Shown here: positions 34,881 to 43,961 of the stretch, piece by piece
Layout of the letters: each line of letters begins with the position of its first letter
How positions within the stretch are numbered: position 1 is the stretch's first letter
From: Calditrichia bacterium
GTDB taxonomy: Bacteria; Calditrichota; Calditrichia; RBG-13-44-9; J075
DNA length: 64,000 nt
Assembly (NCBI GenBank): GCA_028284905.1
Contig: JANQQU010000003.1
Location: 64,001 to 128,000, forward strand
Direction of reading: 5' to 3'
Translations under genes and position numbers: made by a program
Notes under the pieces: generated by a model
The model's input: only the letters and a program-made list of their open reading frames with translations
What the model was told of the DNA's origin: nothing
Database searches by the model: none

Positions 34881-35714
34881 ATGTCAAATTCTCAGCAAAA
34901 AAAAGTTGCCCTGGTAACTGGCGCATCCGCCGGTATGGGTAAGGAAATCGCCAAACAATTACTCGCTGACGGATACGTTGTATACACCGCGGCCCGCCGG
35001 GTGGAAAAGATGGCCGATCTGGCCGCGGAAGGTGCCATTACCCTGAAAATGGATGTGACGAATGATGATGAGGTCAGTGCGGGCATCGCTCAAATCGAAA
35101 AAGATTACGGTGGGGTTGATGTACTGGTGAATAATGCCGGTTTCGGATTATACGGCGCCGTGGAAGATATCACCATCGAGGAAGCCAAATACCAGTTTGA
35201 AGTGAATCTTTTTGGCGTCGCCAGAATGACCCAGGCAGTGTTGCCGTACATGCGTGGCAAGAAGGCTGGTAGTATTGTCAATATTACTTCCATGGGCGGG
35301 AAAATCTATACCCCATTGGGTGCCTGGTATCATGCCACCAAGCATGCGCTGGAAGGCTGGTCCGATTGTTTACGGCTGGAAGTTTCCCAATTCGGCATCG
35401 ACGTCATCATCATTGAGCCGGGCATTATCCTCACCGAGTTCGGGGCAGTATTGCTCGATCCAATGGTGAAACGCTCGCAGGGCTCTCCTTACGAAAAATT
35501 TGCACAGGCGATCGCAAATGCCACAAAAGAATCTTACGAAAAAGGTGGCGGTTCTCCTCCATCACTGATCGCGAAAACTATTTCCCGCGCCTTGAAAGCC
35601 AGCAAACCAAAAACCCGCTACGTTGCCGGGAAGTTTGCAAAACCATTAATTTTTATCCGCAAATATTTTGGTGATCGCATTTACGATAAAGCGGTGATGA
35701 GTCAGGTAAAATAA
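34881..35714 (+). CDS. SDR-family oxidoreductase
   Basis: 277 residues, classical short-chain dehydrogenase. Cofactor motif TGASAGMG (13-20) and the AARR segment at the end of beta-2, which favours NADP(H); structural NNAG (84-87); catalytic S137 (ITSMGG), Y150 and K154 (YHATK). The overall look, including LRLEVSQFGIDVIIIEPGII, fits the group annotated as oxidoreductase/17-beta-HSD-like, acting on lipids or fatty aldehydes, but the substrate is not determined. A GAGGT site precedes the ATG. The aldehyde dehydrogenase gene follows after 13 bp with its own AGGAG site, so the two enzymes form an operon and may act in sequence on an alcohol/aldehyde. Confidence 0.9.
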   Translation: MSNSQQKKVALVTGASAGMGKEIAKQLLADGYVVYTAARRVEKMADLAAEGAITLKMDVTNDDEVSAGIAQIEKDYGGVDVLVNNAGFGLYGAVEDITIEEAKYQFEVNLFGVARMTQAVLPYMRGKKAGSIVNITSMGGKIYTPLGAWYHATKHALEGWSDCLRLEVSQFGIDVIIIEPGIILTEFGAVLLDPMVKRSQGSPYEKFAQAIANATKESYEKGGGSPPSLIAKTISRALKASKPKTRYVAGKFAKPLIFIRKYFGDRIYDKAVMSQVK

Positions 35715-35727
35715 AGGAGAAGAAAAA

Positions 35728-37329
35728 ATGAAAGCTAACGAAGCCATCGATCAATTAAAGCCCGAAAAGTGGGCGGCAACAACTGCAGCGGAGAGATTGC
35801 ATCTGCTGGAGGAAGTCCGTGAAAACATGAAAAGATTTGCCGACGAGCTGGCGGCGTCTGACGCCAGGATGAAAAACGATCTTATGGGGGAAAATCTCTT
35901 TTCGGATGCCATATCCCTGGTTGCTACGGTTGTGCCGCTTGCCAATACCGTTACCGCTTGTATCGATTTGTACGAATCGCTGATCAAAGGGGAAATGTTA
36001 AAGCCAATGAACATTTCCAAAGTAAAAGACGGCTTGTACGATATACAAGTTTTCCCACAACAGGCAAAAGACAAGTTGATGTATGCAGACCGCAAAGATT
36101 ATATCCGGGTTAAGGGTGAACCAAAGCAAATCAACCCAATGGATAAACCCGCAGGTATCATTGCCGTTCTCGGTGCGGGCAATTACAGCTCTTCTCTGGA
36201 AATGATCAAGGCTATTTTTTTAGAAAATTGCGCCGTGGTTCATAAACCCCATCATTTGAATGAAGCGACCGATGAAATTTGGGCAAAAATTATGAAGCCG
36301 CTGATTGACGTCGGTGCATTAAGCTTTTCCGATGCCGATCAAGGCAGAGCATTAACCCAGGATAAAAGGTTGAGTAAAATCTACTTCACCGGTGGCACCG
36401 GCACGGCAGAAGCGATTATGAAGGCAACCGATACTGAACTGGTATCAGAATGCGGAGGTAATAATCCTTGTATCATCGTACCTGGGGACAGGCCCTGGAC
36501 TGCCAAAGAAATCCATCATCAAGCAGTACAAATTGCCACGATGGCAAAACTGAATGGTGGCGCGGTATGCGGTCGTCCGCAAACCCTTGTCACCTCGAAG
36601 AACTGGGCGCAACGGAACGAATTTTTGAATGCCTTAAAAAAGGCACTGGTTGAAGAAACACCGGCAGCGGGCACCTATTACCCCGGTTCGGAGAATGTAG
36701 TTGAAGCCTTTAAAGCAAACCACCCTGAGGCCGAAGTTTTGAAACCGGAAGGCGGAAAGTTTAAACATTCTGATTTCCTGATGATCAGCGGCGTGCCTGA
36801 AGACGGCTATGCCGTAACCAATGAGGCATTTTGCCAAATCCTCGATGAAGCCCCGCTGGATGTCGCGGCCAACGCGGCCGAGTTTCTCCCGAAAGCAGTA
36901 GAATTTTGTAACACTAAATTATTAGGCACTCTGGGCAGTTGTATCTTAATCGACGAAGATACCAGGAAAACCCATCAGGCCGTGCTAAGTCAAGCGGTCA
37001 CCGATATGGAATATGGCGGTATTGCTGTTAACACGATGCCTCCATTCATTTTCCTCAGCCCTTATTTGACCTGGGGCGGAAATGAAGAAGGTAAAACATT
37101 TGTTTCCGGTCATGGCAATTTTGGAAATCTGCTTTGTTATGAGAACATTGAAAAATCAATTATTTTTGCGGATTTTATGTCAGCGGGACATATGATGAAC
37201 ACCAATAAATCCGCAATGGATTCCCTCTCAAAAAATATGGCTGCTTATTCCCTCGCACCCACCTGGATGAATTTAACCAAGATGATGGGCGGCGCTATTG
37301 TTGGTACATTTAAACGCAAAGATTTTTAA
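35728..37329 (+). CDS. Divergent aldehyde dehydrogenase family protein
   Basis: 533 residues, somewhat longer than common aldehyde dehydrogenases. Visible family features: PAGIIAVLGAGNYSSSLEM with the oxyanion N152, K173 in VHKPHH, IYFTGGTGTAEAIM, E241 in VSECGGNNPCIIV and the catalytic C281 in NGGAVCGRPQTLV. The residues around the cysteine and glutamate differ from the standard G-Q-x-C and ELGG forms, so the enzyme belongs to a side branch. It should oxidise an aldehyde, or reduce an acyl group, with NAD(P). It follows the SDR gene by 13 bp. An AraC regulator and a sensor kinase lie immediately downstream and may control the pair. Confidence 0.85.
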   Translation: MKANEAIDQLKPEKWAATTAAERLHLLEEVRENMKRFADELAASDARMKNDLMGENLFSDAISLVATVVPLANTVTACIDLYESLIKGEMLKPMNISKVKDGLYDIQVFPQQAKDKLMYADRKDYIRVKGEPKQINPMDKPAGIIAVLGAGNYSSSLEMIKAIFLENCAVVHKPHHLNEATDEIWAKIMKPLIDVGALSFSDADQGRALTQDKRLSKIYFTGGTGTAEAIMKATDTELVSECGGNNPCIIVPGDRPWTAKEIHHQAVQIATMAKLNGGAVCGRPQTLVTSKNWAQRNEFLNALKKALVEETPAAGTYYPGSENVVEAFKANHPEAEVLKPEGGKFKHSDFLMISGVPEDGYAVTNEAFCQILDEAPLDVAANAAEFLPKAVEFCNTKLLGTLGSCILIDEDTRKTHQAVLSQAVTDMEYGGIAVNTMPPFIFLSPYLTWGGNEEGKTFVSGHGNFGNLLCYENIEKSIIFADFMSAGHMMNTNKSAMDSLSKNMAAYSLAPTWMNLTKMMGGAIVGTFKRKDF

Positions 37330-37433
37330 AGACCATCTTATGGGAATTTAGTGGTGGACTGAAATCATAATTAGGCATATAATTAAAGTTATCAGCATCT
37401 AAAAGATAAAAGAGAACAAAACCCGGACCTTTC

Positions 37434-38792
37434 ATGAGAGAACGACTCATTCAGTGGCTAACTTATGTGCCGGAAAATATTGCCCCGGAGCATCGGCGCG
37501 CCTACCATCTCGCCCTGATCCTCGCCGGCGTTAGCGGATCGTCACACTTTATGGTACTGCTTACTTTTGCGATGGGCGGAATAACCATTCTGGCCATCGC
37601 AAACATCGCCAGCGTTTTACTTTTTGTAGGGATTTTTTTCATGATTCGCCATACCGGCAAAACCGGACTGGGTATGGTGCTTATGTCAACAGAATTCATT
37701 GTGCACCAGGTGTTGGTCGTTTATTATATTGGATGGGGTTACGGTTTTCAATACTATCTTTTTCCGATAGCTGTTATGCTATTTCTCGGTCATTTTCGTT
37801 CACTGATTATACCGTCGTTATTCGCAATTATTGGGGTCAGCACCTTCGGATGGCTCTATCATTATGGTCAATATCTGAATATGCCGCACATCGATACACT
37901 GGCACAGTGGCAGCCAATAATTTACTGGATGAATCTGTACGGCACAATGTTGGGGCTGGCCGGAATGTCCCTGGTTTATACACGGGCCGCCAGCCGAATG
38001 GAACAGGAACTGCGCGATGCCCAGGTAATGATTGTCAACAGCGAAAAAATGGCCGCTCTCGGTAAGCTCGCTGCCGGGCTGGCCCACGAGATTAACAATC
38101 CGATCGGCGCGATACTTTCCGGCACGCAAACCGGGGTGCGCGCTGTCGAGCGCTTGCGGAAACAGGCGGAGCAACCCACTGCAGCAGGAGGCAACTCAGA
38201 AAAAAATGCCCGGGTTCTGCAGGCGCTGGGTTTATCCCTGGAGAGCACCGTCGATGCCGCCCAGCGCCTCAGTGAGTTGGTTAATCGCTTACAGGGATTT
38301 ATGCGCGTCGATGAAGCGGCAGTAAAAAAAGCGAATCTGCATGAAGGCATCGAAAGCACCATCGCTCTCTTGCAAAATCAGTTGCAGAATAATGCCATCG
38401 AAGCAGTTTGTATTTTCGATGATGACTTTCCGGAAATCATTTGTCGTCCGGCGGAAATCAACCAGGTATTTATGCACCTGCTTCAAAATGCCATTGATGC
38501 CATCGAAGCATCTGGCAAAATAACGATTACCACCAGCCACGATAGCAGAAATGTGTTCGTTGCCATCAGTGATACCGGACGCGGCTTAAGCGCGGAGATG
38601 TGCGAAACGCTCTTTGATCTGAGTTTCTCCTCCGGGCAATCGCGGGTGAAGTTAGGCATGGGGTTACCGATTTCTCACCAGATTATCACCCGCCATAATG
38701 GCGAACTCCGGGTAGAGAGCACATTGGGAGAAGGAAGCACGTTTACAATTGTACTACCGCGGGAGATATACTCGCCAGCAGAAGGGAAATAA
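37434..38792 (+). CDS. Multi-pass membrane histidine kinase
   Basis: 452 residues. Six hydrophobic segments fill residues ~24-185, with no periplasmic domain of note. Cytoplasmic HisKA has H218 in ALGKLAAGLAHEINNPIGAI, the NtrB-like type of H box, with a spacer of ~45 residues, then the HATPase domain: N box LLQNAIDAIEA, G1 ISDTGRGLS, G2 LGMGLPISHQII. It probably senses a membrane-related signal. There is no response regulator next to it, so it is an orphan here. Its stop lies 4 bp before the ATG of the AraC regulator gene. The ribosome site is weak. Confidence 0.9.
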   Translation: MRERLIQWLTYVPENIAPEHRRAYHLALILAGVSGSSHFMVLLTFAMGGITILAIANIASVLLFVGIFFMIRHTGKTGLGMVLMSTEFIVHQVLVVYYIGWGYGFQYYLFPIAVMLFLGHFRSLIIPSLFAIIGVSTFGWLYHYGQYLNMPHIDTLAQWQPIIYWMNLYGTMLGLAGMSLVYTRAASRMEQELRDAQVMIVNSEKMAALGKLAAGLAHEINNPIGAILSGTQTGVRAVERLRKQAEQPTAAGGNSEKNARVLQALGLSLESTVDAAQRLSELVNRLQGFMRVDEAAVKKANLHEGIESTIALLQNQLQNNAIEAVCIFDDDFPEIICRPAEINQVFMHLLQNAIDAIEASGKITITTSHDSRNVFVAISDTGRGLSAEMCETLFDLSFSSGQSRVKLGMGLPISHQIITRHNGELRVESTLGEGSTFTIVLPREIYSPAEGK

Positions 38793-38796
38793 AATT

Positions 38797-39798
38797 ATGC
38801 AGATGATGAAATTTCAGGTAGATCCCGGTTGGCAGGTGCTGCTGAAAGATCTCGAGATAGATCCGGCGGAAGTACTGCTACGGGCACAGCTGCCGGCAGA
38901 CCTCTTTAGCCGAACTGATATGGCACTGAGCGCACCGGAATATTTTCAACTCTGGGATGCGATGGTCGCCACCTCCAACGATTCGGCATTTCCCTTAAAA
39001 CTCGGTCGCTCAATTTCTGTGGAATCATTCAATCCCCCGATATTCGCCGCACTCTGCAGCCCGAATCTCAACGTTGCGATGGAGCGGCTCAGTCACTTCA
39101 AGCGGCTGATCGGCCCGATGACGCTCGACGTGGATATTTCTGAATCAGCCACAACGATCTCCCTGGATTGCCTCTACAAAGATCATCCGTTACCCGATTC
39201 CCTGGTAAGCACCGAACTTGTTTTTCTGGTGCATTTGATCCGCCTAGCCACCCGGGAAACCATCACACCAATGGCAATAGTTTCAACATCAGCACTCATT
39301 GAAAAGGAAGGGTTCTCGGATTTTTTCGGCATAGCTCCGACGCTTGGTTCCCAGAATACACTTCAGTTTTCTGCCAGTGATGCGCAGCGGCCGTTTCTAA
39401 CCGTCAATGAGCGGATGTGGCACTTTTTTGAGCCGGAACTACGCAAACGGTTGTCGGAGATCGAACGTGAGGAAGGGTTTGCGACAAGGGTTCGCAGTGC
39501 CTTGCTGGAGTTGCTGCCCAGTGGACAAAGCACGATTGATGATGTTGCCGGAAAACTGGCATTAAGCAGACGCACGCTGCAGCGCCGGCTAGGGGAAGAG
39601 TCTACCAGCTTTCAGGTCGAGCTAAACAAAACCCGGGAACAGCTCGCTCGTCATTACCTCTCCAATTCGACGCTCACCGGCGCGCAAATTTCTTTCCTGC
39701 TCGGGTTTGAAGATCCGAACTCTTTCGTCCGCGCCTTTCAGTCCTGGACCGGGCAAACGCCCCGGCAATTGCGGCAAAGCGATAAGTCTTTTAGTTAG
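38797..39798 (+). CDS. AraC-family regulator with arabinose-binding-like N-terminus
   Basis: 333 residues from the ATG at 38797 (MQMMKFQVDPGW), with GAAGGGAAA upstream; the longer frame from 38749 overlaps the kinase gene and is less likely. The N-terminal ~200 residues resemble the PF12625 ligand domain of OruR/FeaR-like regulators (EYFQLWDAMVATSN.. PLKLGR). The C-terminal DNA-binding domain holds two helix-turn-helices: DDVAGKLALSRRTLQRRLGE and GAQISFLLGFEDPNSFVRAF, ending SWTGQTPRQLRQ. Relatives often control fatty-acid or lipid metabolism genes, which fits the upstream SDR-aldehyde dehydrogenase pair. The effector is not known. Confidence 0.9.
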   Translation: MQMMKFQVDPGWQVLLKDLEIDPAEVLLRAQLPADLFSRTDMALSAPEYFQLWDAMVATSNDSAFPLKLGRSISVESFNPPIFAALCSPNLNVAMERLSHFKRLIGPMTLDVDISESATTISLDCLYKDHPLPDSLVSTELVFLVHLIRLATRETITPMAIVSTSALIEKEGFSDFFGIAPTLGSQNTLQFSASDAQRPFLTVNERMWHFFEPELRKRLSEIEREEGFATRVRSALLELLPSGQSTIDDVAGKLALSRRTLQRRLGEESTSFQVELNKTREQLARHYLSNSTLTGAQISFLLGFEDPNSFVRAFQSWTGQTPRQLRQSDKSFS

Positions 39799-39845
39799 AT
39801 TCGAAAGATTCAAAAATCATTCGCAAAAATGAAGCAACCGGAAGA

Positions 39846-40157
39846 CTAATCCTCGCTTAAATAACCGGCTTTCTCCAGAAACGCCGCGAACGTTTCCGAT
39901 TGATCTTCCCCCGCCTCCAACCTATCCCGTATTTCACGTAATTCATTTAGCGATTTCGCCAGCTTCCCCCGCTGTTCCAGTAAATAATTGAACTGTGCAT
40001 CGCAGGCGGGAATTGGTGATGGGTAGTTGTGAATTTCCGCGCTAACCTGCTGCCATTTTTCTTCCAATTCAGAAATTAACGCTTGCGCCTGGGCGTCTGG
40101 CGGCAAAGGCGAGATATCTGCTTCGGAAGACTTCTCTTGATTACTTAACTTTTTCAT
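39846..40157 (-). CDS. Small coiled-coil protein of unknown function
   Basis: 103 residues, charged, no signal or membrane segment. Two helical stretches (QALISELEEKWQQVSAEIHN and LLEQRGKLAKSLNELREIRDRLEAG) look like an antiparallel coiled coil around a proline-containing turn with one cysteine (PIPACDAQF). GGCGGAAGC lies before the ATG at 40157. I recognise no family. It is a single gene, convergent with the AraC regulator gene, and I trust it moderately because of the consistent helical composition. Confidence 0.55.
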   Translation of the reverse strand: MKKLSNQEKSSEADISPLPPDAQAQALISELEEKWQQVSAEIHNYPSPIPACDAQFNYLLEQRGKLAKSLNELREIRDRLEAGEDQSETFAAFLEKAGYLSED

Positions 40158-40369
40158 GCTTCCGCCCTGGTTTAATACATTTTTTTATTTATTCTACGAT
40201 ATAACGCTCTACTGGATTCACCAGACATCAATCAAGTACTTAACCCATATTGTTCAGTTTCTGAAATTCGGCAAAAATAGTATCGTTTTCTGCAAAGGTT
40301 GTGCTGGCAGAATTAGTAGAAATTATTAAGTTTATCAAACGTTGAAAATCCTTACAGCTGAGGAAAATC

Positions 40370-41476
40370 ATGAACGGATACGCCGCCATTACCGATGGTA
40401 AAGGGCATTTTTCAATCGAACCGATTACGGTTGGTGCTCCCGCCGCTAAAGAAGTGCTGGTGCAAATAAAAGCATCGGGTGTTTGTCACACAGACTACGA
40501 TTCACAATCCTGGGGCGAACGGATGATTATGGGGCATGAAGGTGCCGGTGTTGTTCTCGCCGTCGGCAGTGATGTCACCACTGTGCAGGTGAACGATCGG
40601 GTATTGCTCAATTGGGCGATTCCCTGTGGCAACTGCTTCCAGTGCAGCAATGGCGAACAATCGATTTGCGAACGGCAGTTTTCCGATAGCATTTCCCCGG
40701 AGCTGGCCGGGCATCCGCATCCGGACAGTATTCAATCGCAGGGAGAAGCGTTGATGCGCTCCTTCCGCCTTGGCACTATGGCGACGCATGCGATCGTGCG
40801 GGAAGAAGCATTGGTCCGCATTGATGTCCACATCCCCTTTTCCTCTGCCTGCATCATCGGCTGTGGGGTAATGACCGGTTATGGCTCGGTGGTAAATGCC
40901 GCAAAGGTCACGCCCGGCAATTCCGTGGTAGTCCTTGGTGCTGGCGGGGTTGGGCTCAACGTTATCCAGGGAGCGAGAATCAGCGGCGCGGAAAAGATCA
41001 TTGCGATTGATGTCCAATCCTCCAAGCTGGATCTGGCCAGGCAATTTGGTGCTACTGATACGATCCTCGCCGAAAAATCCGATAGTGAACTACTGGCAGC
41101 AGCGGAAAAGGTAAAAGCAATGACGGCCGGACGTGGTGCGGATTATGCTTTTGAGTGCACCGCAATTCCCCAGCTGGGTGCCGCCCCGCTCGCGATGGTG
41201 CGCAATGGCGGCACAGCCGTGCAGGTTAGCGGCATTGAGGAAAAAATTACTGTGGATATGACGCTTTTTGAATGGGATAAAATTTATATCAACCCACTCT
41301 ATGGCAAATGCCGCCCGCAGATCGACCTGCCCATTCTTCTTAATCTCTACCAGAAAGGCTTGCTGAAGCTTGACGAACTCGTTACTAATACCTATCGACT
41401 GGACGAGCTGGAGAAAGCATTTGCCGATATGCACGCCGGTAAAAACGCCAAGGGAGTCTTGATAATCGATGAGTGA
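40370..41476 (+). CDS. Zinc-dependent alcohol dehydrogenase, class III-like
   Basis: 368 residues, the usual length. Catalytic zinc ligands C39 (GVCHTDY), H56 and E57 (GHEGAGVV); the structural zinc lobe has C86, C89, C92 and C100. NAD binding is in VVLGAGGVGLNVIQG; the motif GCGVMTGYGSVVNAA is typical of the glutathione-dependent formaldehyde dehydrogenase/class III branch. It oxidises an alcohol or a thiol adduct of an aldehyde. GAGG precedes the ATG. The esterase gene overlaps its last 8 bases. An ADH-esterase pair is the layout of formaldehyde oxidation (AdhC/FrmA with S-formylglutathione hydrolase), so this may be a thiol-dependent formaldehyde detoxification unit; which thiol is not known. 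Confidence 0.88.
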   Translation: MNGYAAITDGKGHFSIEPITVGAPAAKEVLVQIKASGVCHTDYDSQSWGERMIMGHEGAGVVLAVGSDVTTVQVNDRVLLNWAIPCGNCFQCSNGEQSICERQFSDSISPELAGHPHPDSIQSQGEALMRSFRLGTMATHAIVREEALVRIDVHIPFSSACIIGCGVMTGYGSVVNAAKVTPGNSVVVLGAGGVGLNVIQGARISGAEKIIAIDVQSSKLDLARQFGATDTILAEKSDSELLAAAEKVKAMTAGRGADYAFECTAIPQLGAAPLAMVRNGGTAVQVSGIEEKITVDMTLFEWDKIYINPLYGKCRPQIDLPILLNLYQKGLLKLDELVTNTYRLDELEKAFADMHAGKNAKGVLIIDE

Positions 41477-42272
41477 TGACAACTATTTCTTCACGCTGGA
41501 GACTTCCGACCCGGCCTTCGAAACGGAACAGGTTCGCCATCTTACGGTTAAGAGTCTCGCATTGGGTCACCGGGCAGATATCAGTCTCTTTGTTCCGGCG
41601 GGTAGCGAGAATCTTTCTCAGCCACTGCCGCTCGTCCTGCTTTTACATGGCGTTTACGGTAGCCATTGGGCCTGGCTGTATAAAGGTGGTGTGCACCGCA
41701 CTGCTGCCAGATTGATTGCCGAAGGCCGCATCGCTCCAATGATCCTTGCCATGCCATCGGACGGCTTATGGCAGGATGGCAGCGGCTATCTGCCACACCA
41801 TCATCGCGATTATGAACGCTGGATTCTGGAAGACGTTCCCCGGGCGGTCTATGAAACCGTAGAACAGGCCAGCCCGGATGCGCCATTATTTATCGCCGGA
41901 CTTTCCATGGGGGGCTATGGTGCCCTCCGCCTTGCCGCAAAATATCCCGATCGCTTTCAAGCCTGTGCCGGTTTATCATCCGTGATTTATTTTGAGCAGC
42001 TAAATCAGTTTGTGGAAGGACCTCGTCTGGACACACCTATTCCGGCAACGGAAAAAAACCTCTTAGATTTAATGCTGAAAAACAGAAACACACTGCCGCC
42101 AATACGTTTCGATTGTGGCCGGGATGATTTTCTGCTAGCGGCGAACCGGGAGTTTCATCAGGCGTTGCAACAGCAGGGCATCCCCCATATCTACGAAGAA
42201 TTTGATGGTGACCATAACTGGGATTATTGGCAAAAACACATTGTGGATGCGCTTTTGTTTTTTAATGAATGA
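41469..42272 (+). CDS. Esterase of the alpha/beta hydrolase (esterase D) family
   Basis: 267 residues. Catalytic serine in the nucleophile elbow GLSMGGYGA, then D in FDCGRDDFLL and H in FDGDHNWDYW, the complete triad of PF00756-type esterases, which include S-formylglutathione hydrolase. The oxyanion region LVLLLHGVYGSHWAW is also present. No signal peptide, so it is cytoplasmic. It begins inside the stop region of the alcohol dehydrogenase gene (ATGAGTGA overlap), so its translation is coupled with that of the dehydrogenase. That coupling supports hydrolysis of the thioester made by the dehydrogenase, though other esters are possible. Confidence 0.85.
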   Translation: MSDDNYFFTLETSDPAFETEQVRHLTVKSLALGHRADISLFVPAGSENLSQPLPLVLLLHGVYGSHWAWLYKGGVHRTAARLIAEGRIAPMILAMPSDGLWQDGSGYLPHHHRDYERWILEDVPRAVYETVEQASPDAPLFIAGLSMGGYGALRLAAKYPDRFQACAGLSSVIYFEQLNQFVEGPRLDTPIPATEKNLLDLMLKNRNTLPPIRFDCGRDDFLLAANREFHQALQQQGIPHIYEEFDGDHNWDYWQKHIVDALLFFNE

Positions 42273-42284
42273 TACTAAATCCGC

Positions 42285-42452
42285 CCGGGATTTCGCATCC
42301 CGGGCTAATATATGTCGCCCGGGACTGCGCGTCCCGGGCTCGAGTATGCCGCCCTTGCAGGGCTTGGTTTATATGATGTATACAGGTCCGCAGGACCGCC
42401 CCATTCTACCCCAGCGCATACAGCGCTGGGGTAGCATATACCTATTACAGAT
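42285..42452. repeat. TATGYCG hairpin repeat array, second locus
   Basis: Successive hairpins: CGCCCGGGATTTCGCATCCC.., ATATGTCGCCCGGGACTG.., GTATGCCGCCCTTGCAGGGC, CAGGTCCGCAGGACC and CTACCCCAGCG..CGCTGGGGTAG. The TATGYCGCCC/GGGCT unit is the one seen at 30676-30925. The array fills the spacer between the esterase and the GH13 gene. Confidence 0.8.
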
Positions 42453-42462
42453 AAGGTCTCCT

Positions 42463-43950
42463 ATGCCAAAAGCTATAAAGAATTCTACTCCGCCCCTCGA
42501 AACACCGGAATGGGTCAAATCCGCAGTCTTCTATCAAATTTTTCCCGACCGATTCTCCCGCAGCACCGGTGCCGAATCTATGCCCGGCATTCAGTTAAAG
42601 GAATGGGGGAGCCCAGCGCAGGAAGAGGGCTTTCAGGGCGGCGATCTTTACGGCATCATTGATCGTCTCGATTATCTCAGCACGCTTAATATCAACGCGC
42701 TTTACCTCACCCCGATTTTTGCTTCGGCTTCCAACCATCGCTATCATCCTTACGATTACTATCAGGTCGATCCCTTACTGGGCGGGAACAATGCGCTCCG
42801 CGCTTTGCTGGACGAATGCCATCAGCGCGATATGAAAGTCGTCCTTGACGGCGTCTTCAACCATGCCAGCCGGGGGTTCTGGGCCTTTCATCATATTCTT
42901 GAAAATGGTGGTAATTCGCCTTATCTGGACTGGTTCCACATTCGCGACTGGCCGCTGCGTCCGTATAGCAGTAATGCAGAGAATCATCATAATTACGATT
43001 CCTGGTGGAATTTGCCGGCGCTCCCGAAATTCAATACTCGCAATCCCGGCGTGCGCAATTATCTGCTCGATGTCGCTAAACACTGGATCGAGTTTGGCGC
43101 CGATGGGTGGCGCATCGATGCCGCGGAAGAGATCAAAGACGCGAAATTCTGGAGAGCCTTTCGCCAAACCGTCAAGGCAGCGAATCCACAGGCCTATCTT
43201 TGCGGGGAGAGCTGGGGAATTTCTCCCAAATGGCTGCAGGGGGATCGCTTCGATGCGCTGATGAATTATCCCCTGGCAACCGCCGCGCTGGGATTTTTTG
43301 GCGGAGATGACATTCAGCCCGGTTATTTCCCCGACCCAAAAGAGAAGCTGAAAAAGATTAATGCAGAATCGCTGGCAGCAGAGATAAATCAACTATACGC
43401 AGCTTATCACCAGGAAGCGATGCTTGCTCAATTGAACATTCTCGACAGTCATGACACTGCCCGGCTCCATTATACCTTAAACGGGAACGAAGCAGCCATT
43501 CGCCAGATTCTCCTATTTCAGATGACTGCCCCCGGCGCCCCTTGCATCTATTATGGTGACGAAATCGGGATGAGCAGTGCCGGGCTCCCACACTGCCGGG
43601 GGGCCTTTCCATGGCAGAATGAAGAGCGTTGGAATCATCGTCGCTTGCAATTTTACCGGGAAATCACCGGCACTCGCCGCCGCTATCGCAGTCTGCAATT
43701 CGGCAATTTTAATTGCCTCTATGCAAAAGGAGACGTTTTCGTTTTTAGCAGACAAATAGATGGGGAAACGGCAATTGTCGGGTTTAACGCCGGCACGCAG
43801 GAGCATTCAATTGAAATTAGTACCACCAATTTGGGAGGTAATTATACTCAAAATTACGGGGCGGAGACGACCGGTTTTTCCGGGGAGAAAAATCAACTGA
43901 GTTTAAATTTTTCTCCCCGGAGTGCGTTGCTCTTGATTGCGAATCGCTAA
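42463..43950 (+). CDS. GH13 alpha-amylase family hydrolase
   Basis: 495 residues from the ATG at 42463 (MPKAIKNSTP); AAGG is 7 bases upstream. The frame is open further left only through the hairpin repeats. The four conserved regions of the family are present: region I DGVFNHASRGF, region II DGWRIDAAEEI with nucleophile D219, region III CGESW with acid/base E249 and region IV LNILDSHDT with D331. It begins YQIFPDRF, typical of the neopullulanase/cyclomaltodextrinase subfamilies, but has no N-terminal starch-binding domain. No signal peptide, so it acts in the cytoplasm on malto-oligosaccharides or similar alpha-glucans. Confidence 0.92.
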   Translation: MPKAIKNSTPPLETPEWVKSAVFYQIFPDRFSRSTGAESMPGIQLKEWGSPAQEEGFQGGDLYGIIDRLDYLSTLNINALYLTPIFASASNHRYHPYDYYQVDPLLGGNNALRALLDECHQRDMKVVLDGVFNHASRGFWAFHHILENGGNSPYLDWFHIRDWPLRPYSSNAENHHNYDSWWNLPALPKFNTRNPGVRNYLLDVAKHWIEFGADGWRIDAAEEIKDAKFWRAFRQTVKAANPQAYLCGESWGISPKWLQGDRFDALMNYPLATAALGFFGGDDIQPGYFPDPKEKLKKINAESLAAEINQLYAAYHQEAMLAQLNILDSHDTARLHYTLNGNEAAIRQILLFQMTAPGAPCIYYGDEIGMSSAGLPHCRGAFPWQNEERWNHRRLQFYREITGTRRRYRSLQFGNFNCLYAKGDVFVFSRQIDGETAIVGFNAGTQEHSIEISTTNLGGNYTQNYGAETTGFSGEKNQLSLNFSPRSALLLIANR

Positions 43951-43961
43951 AGCAAAAACAC

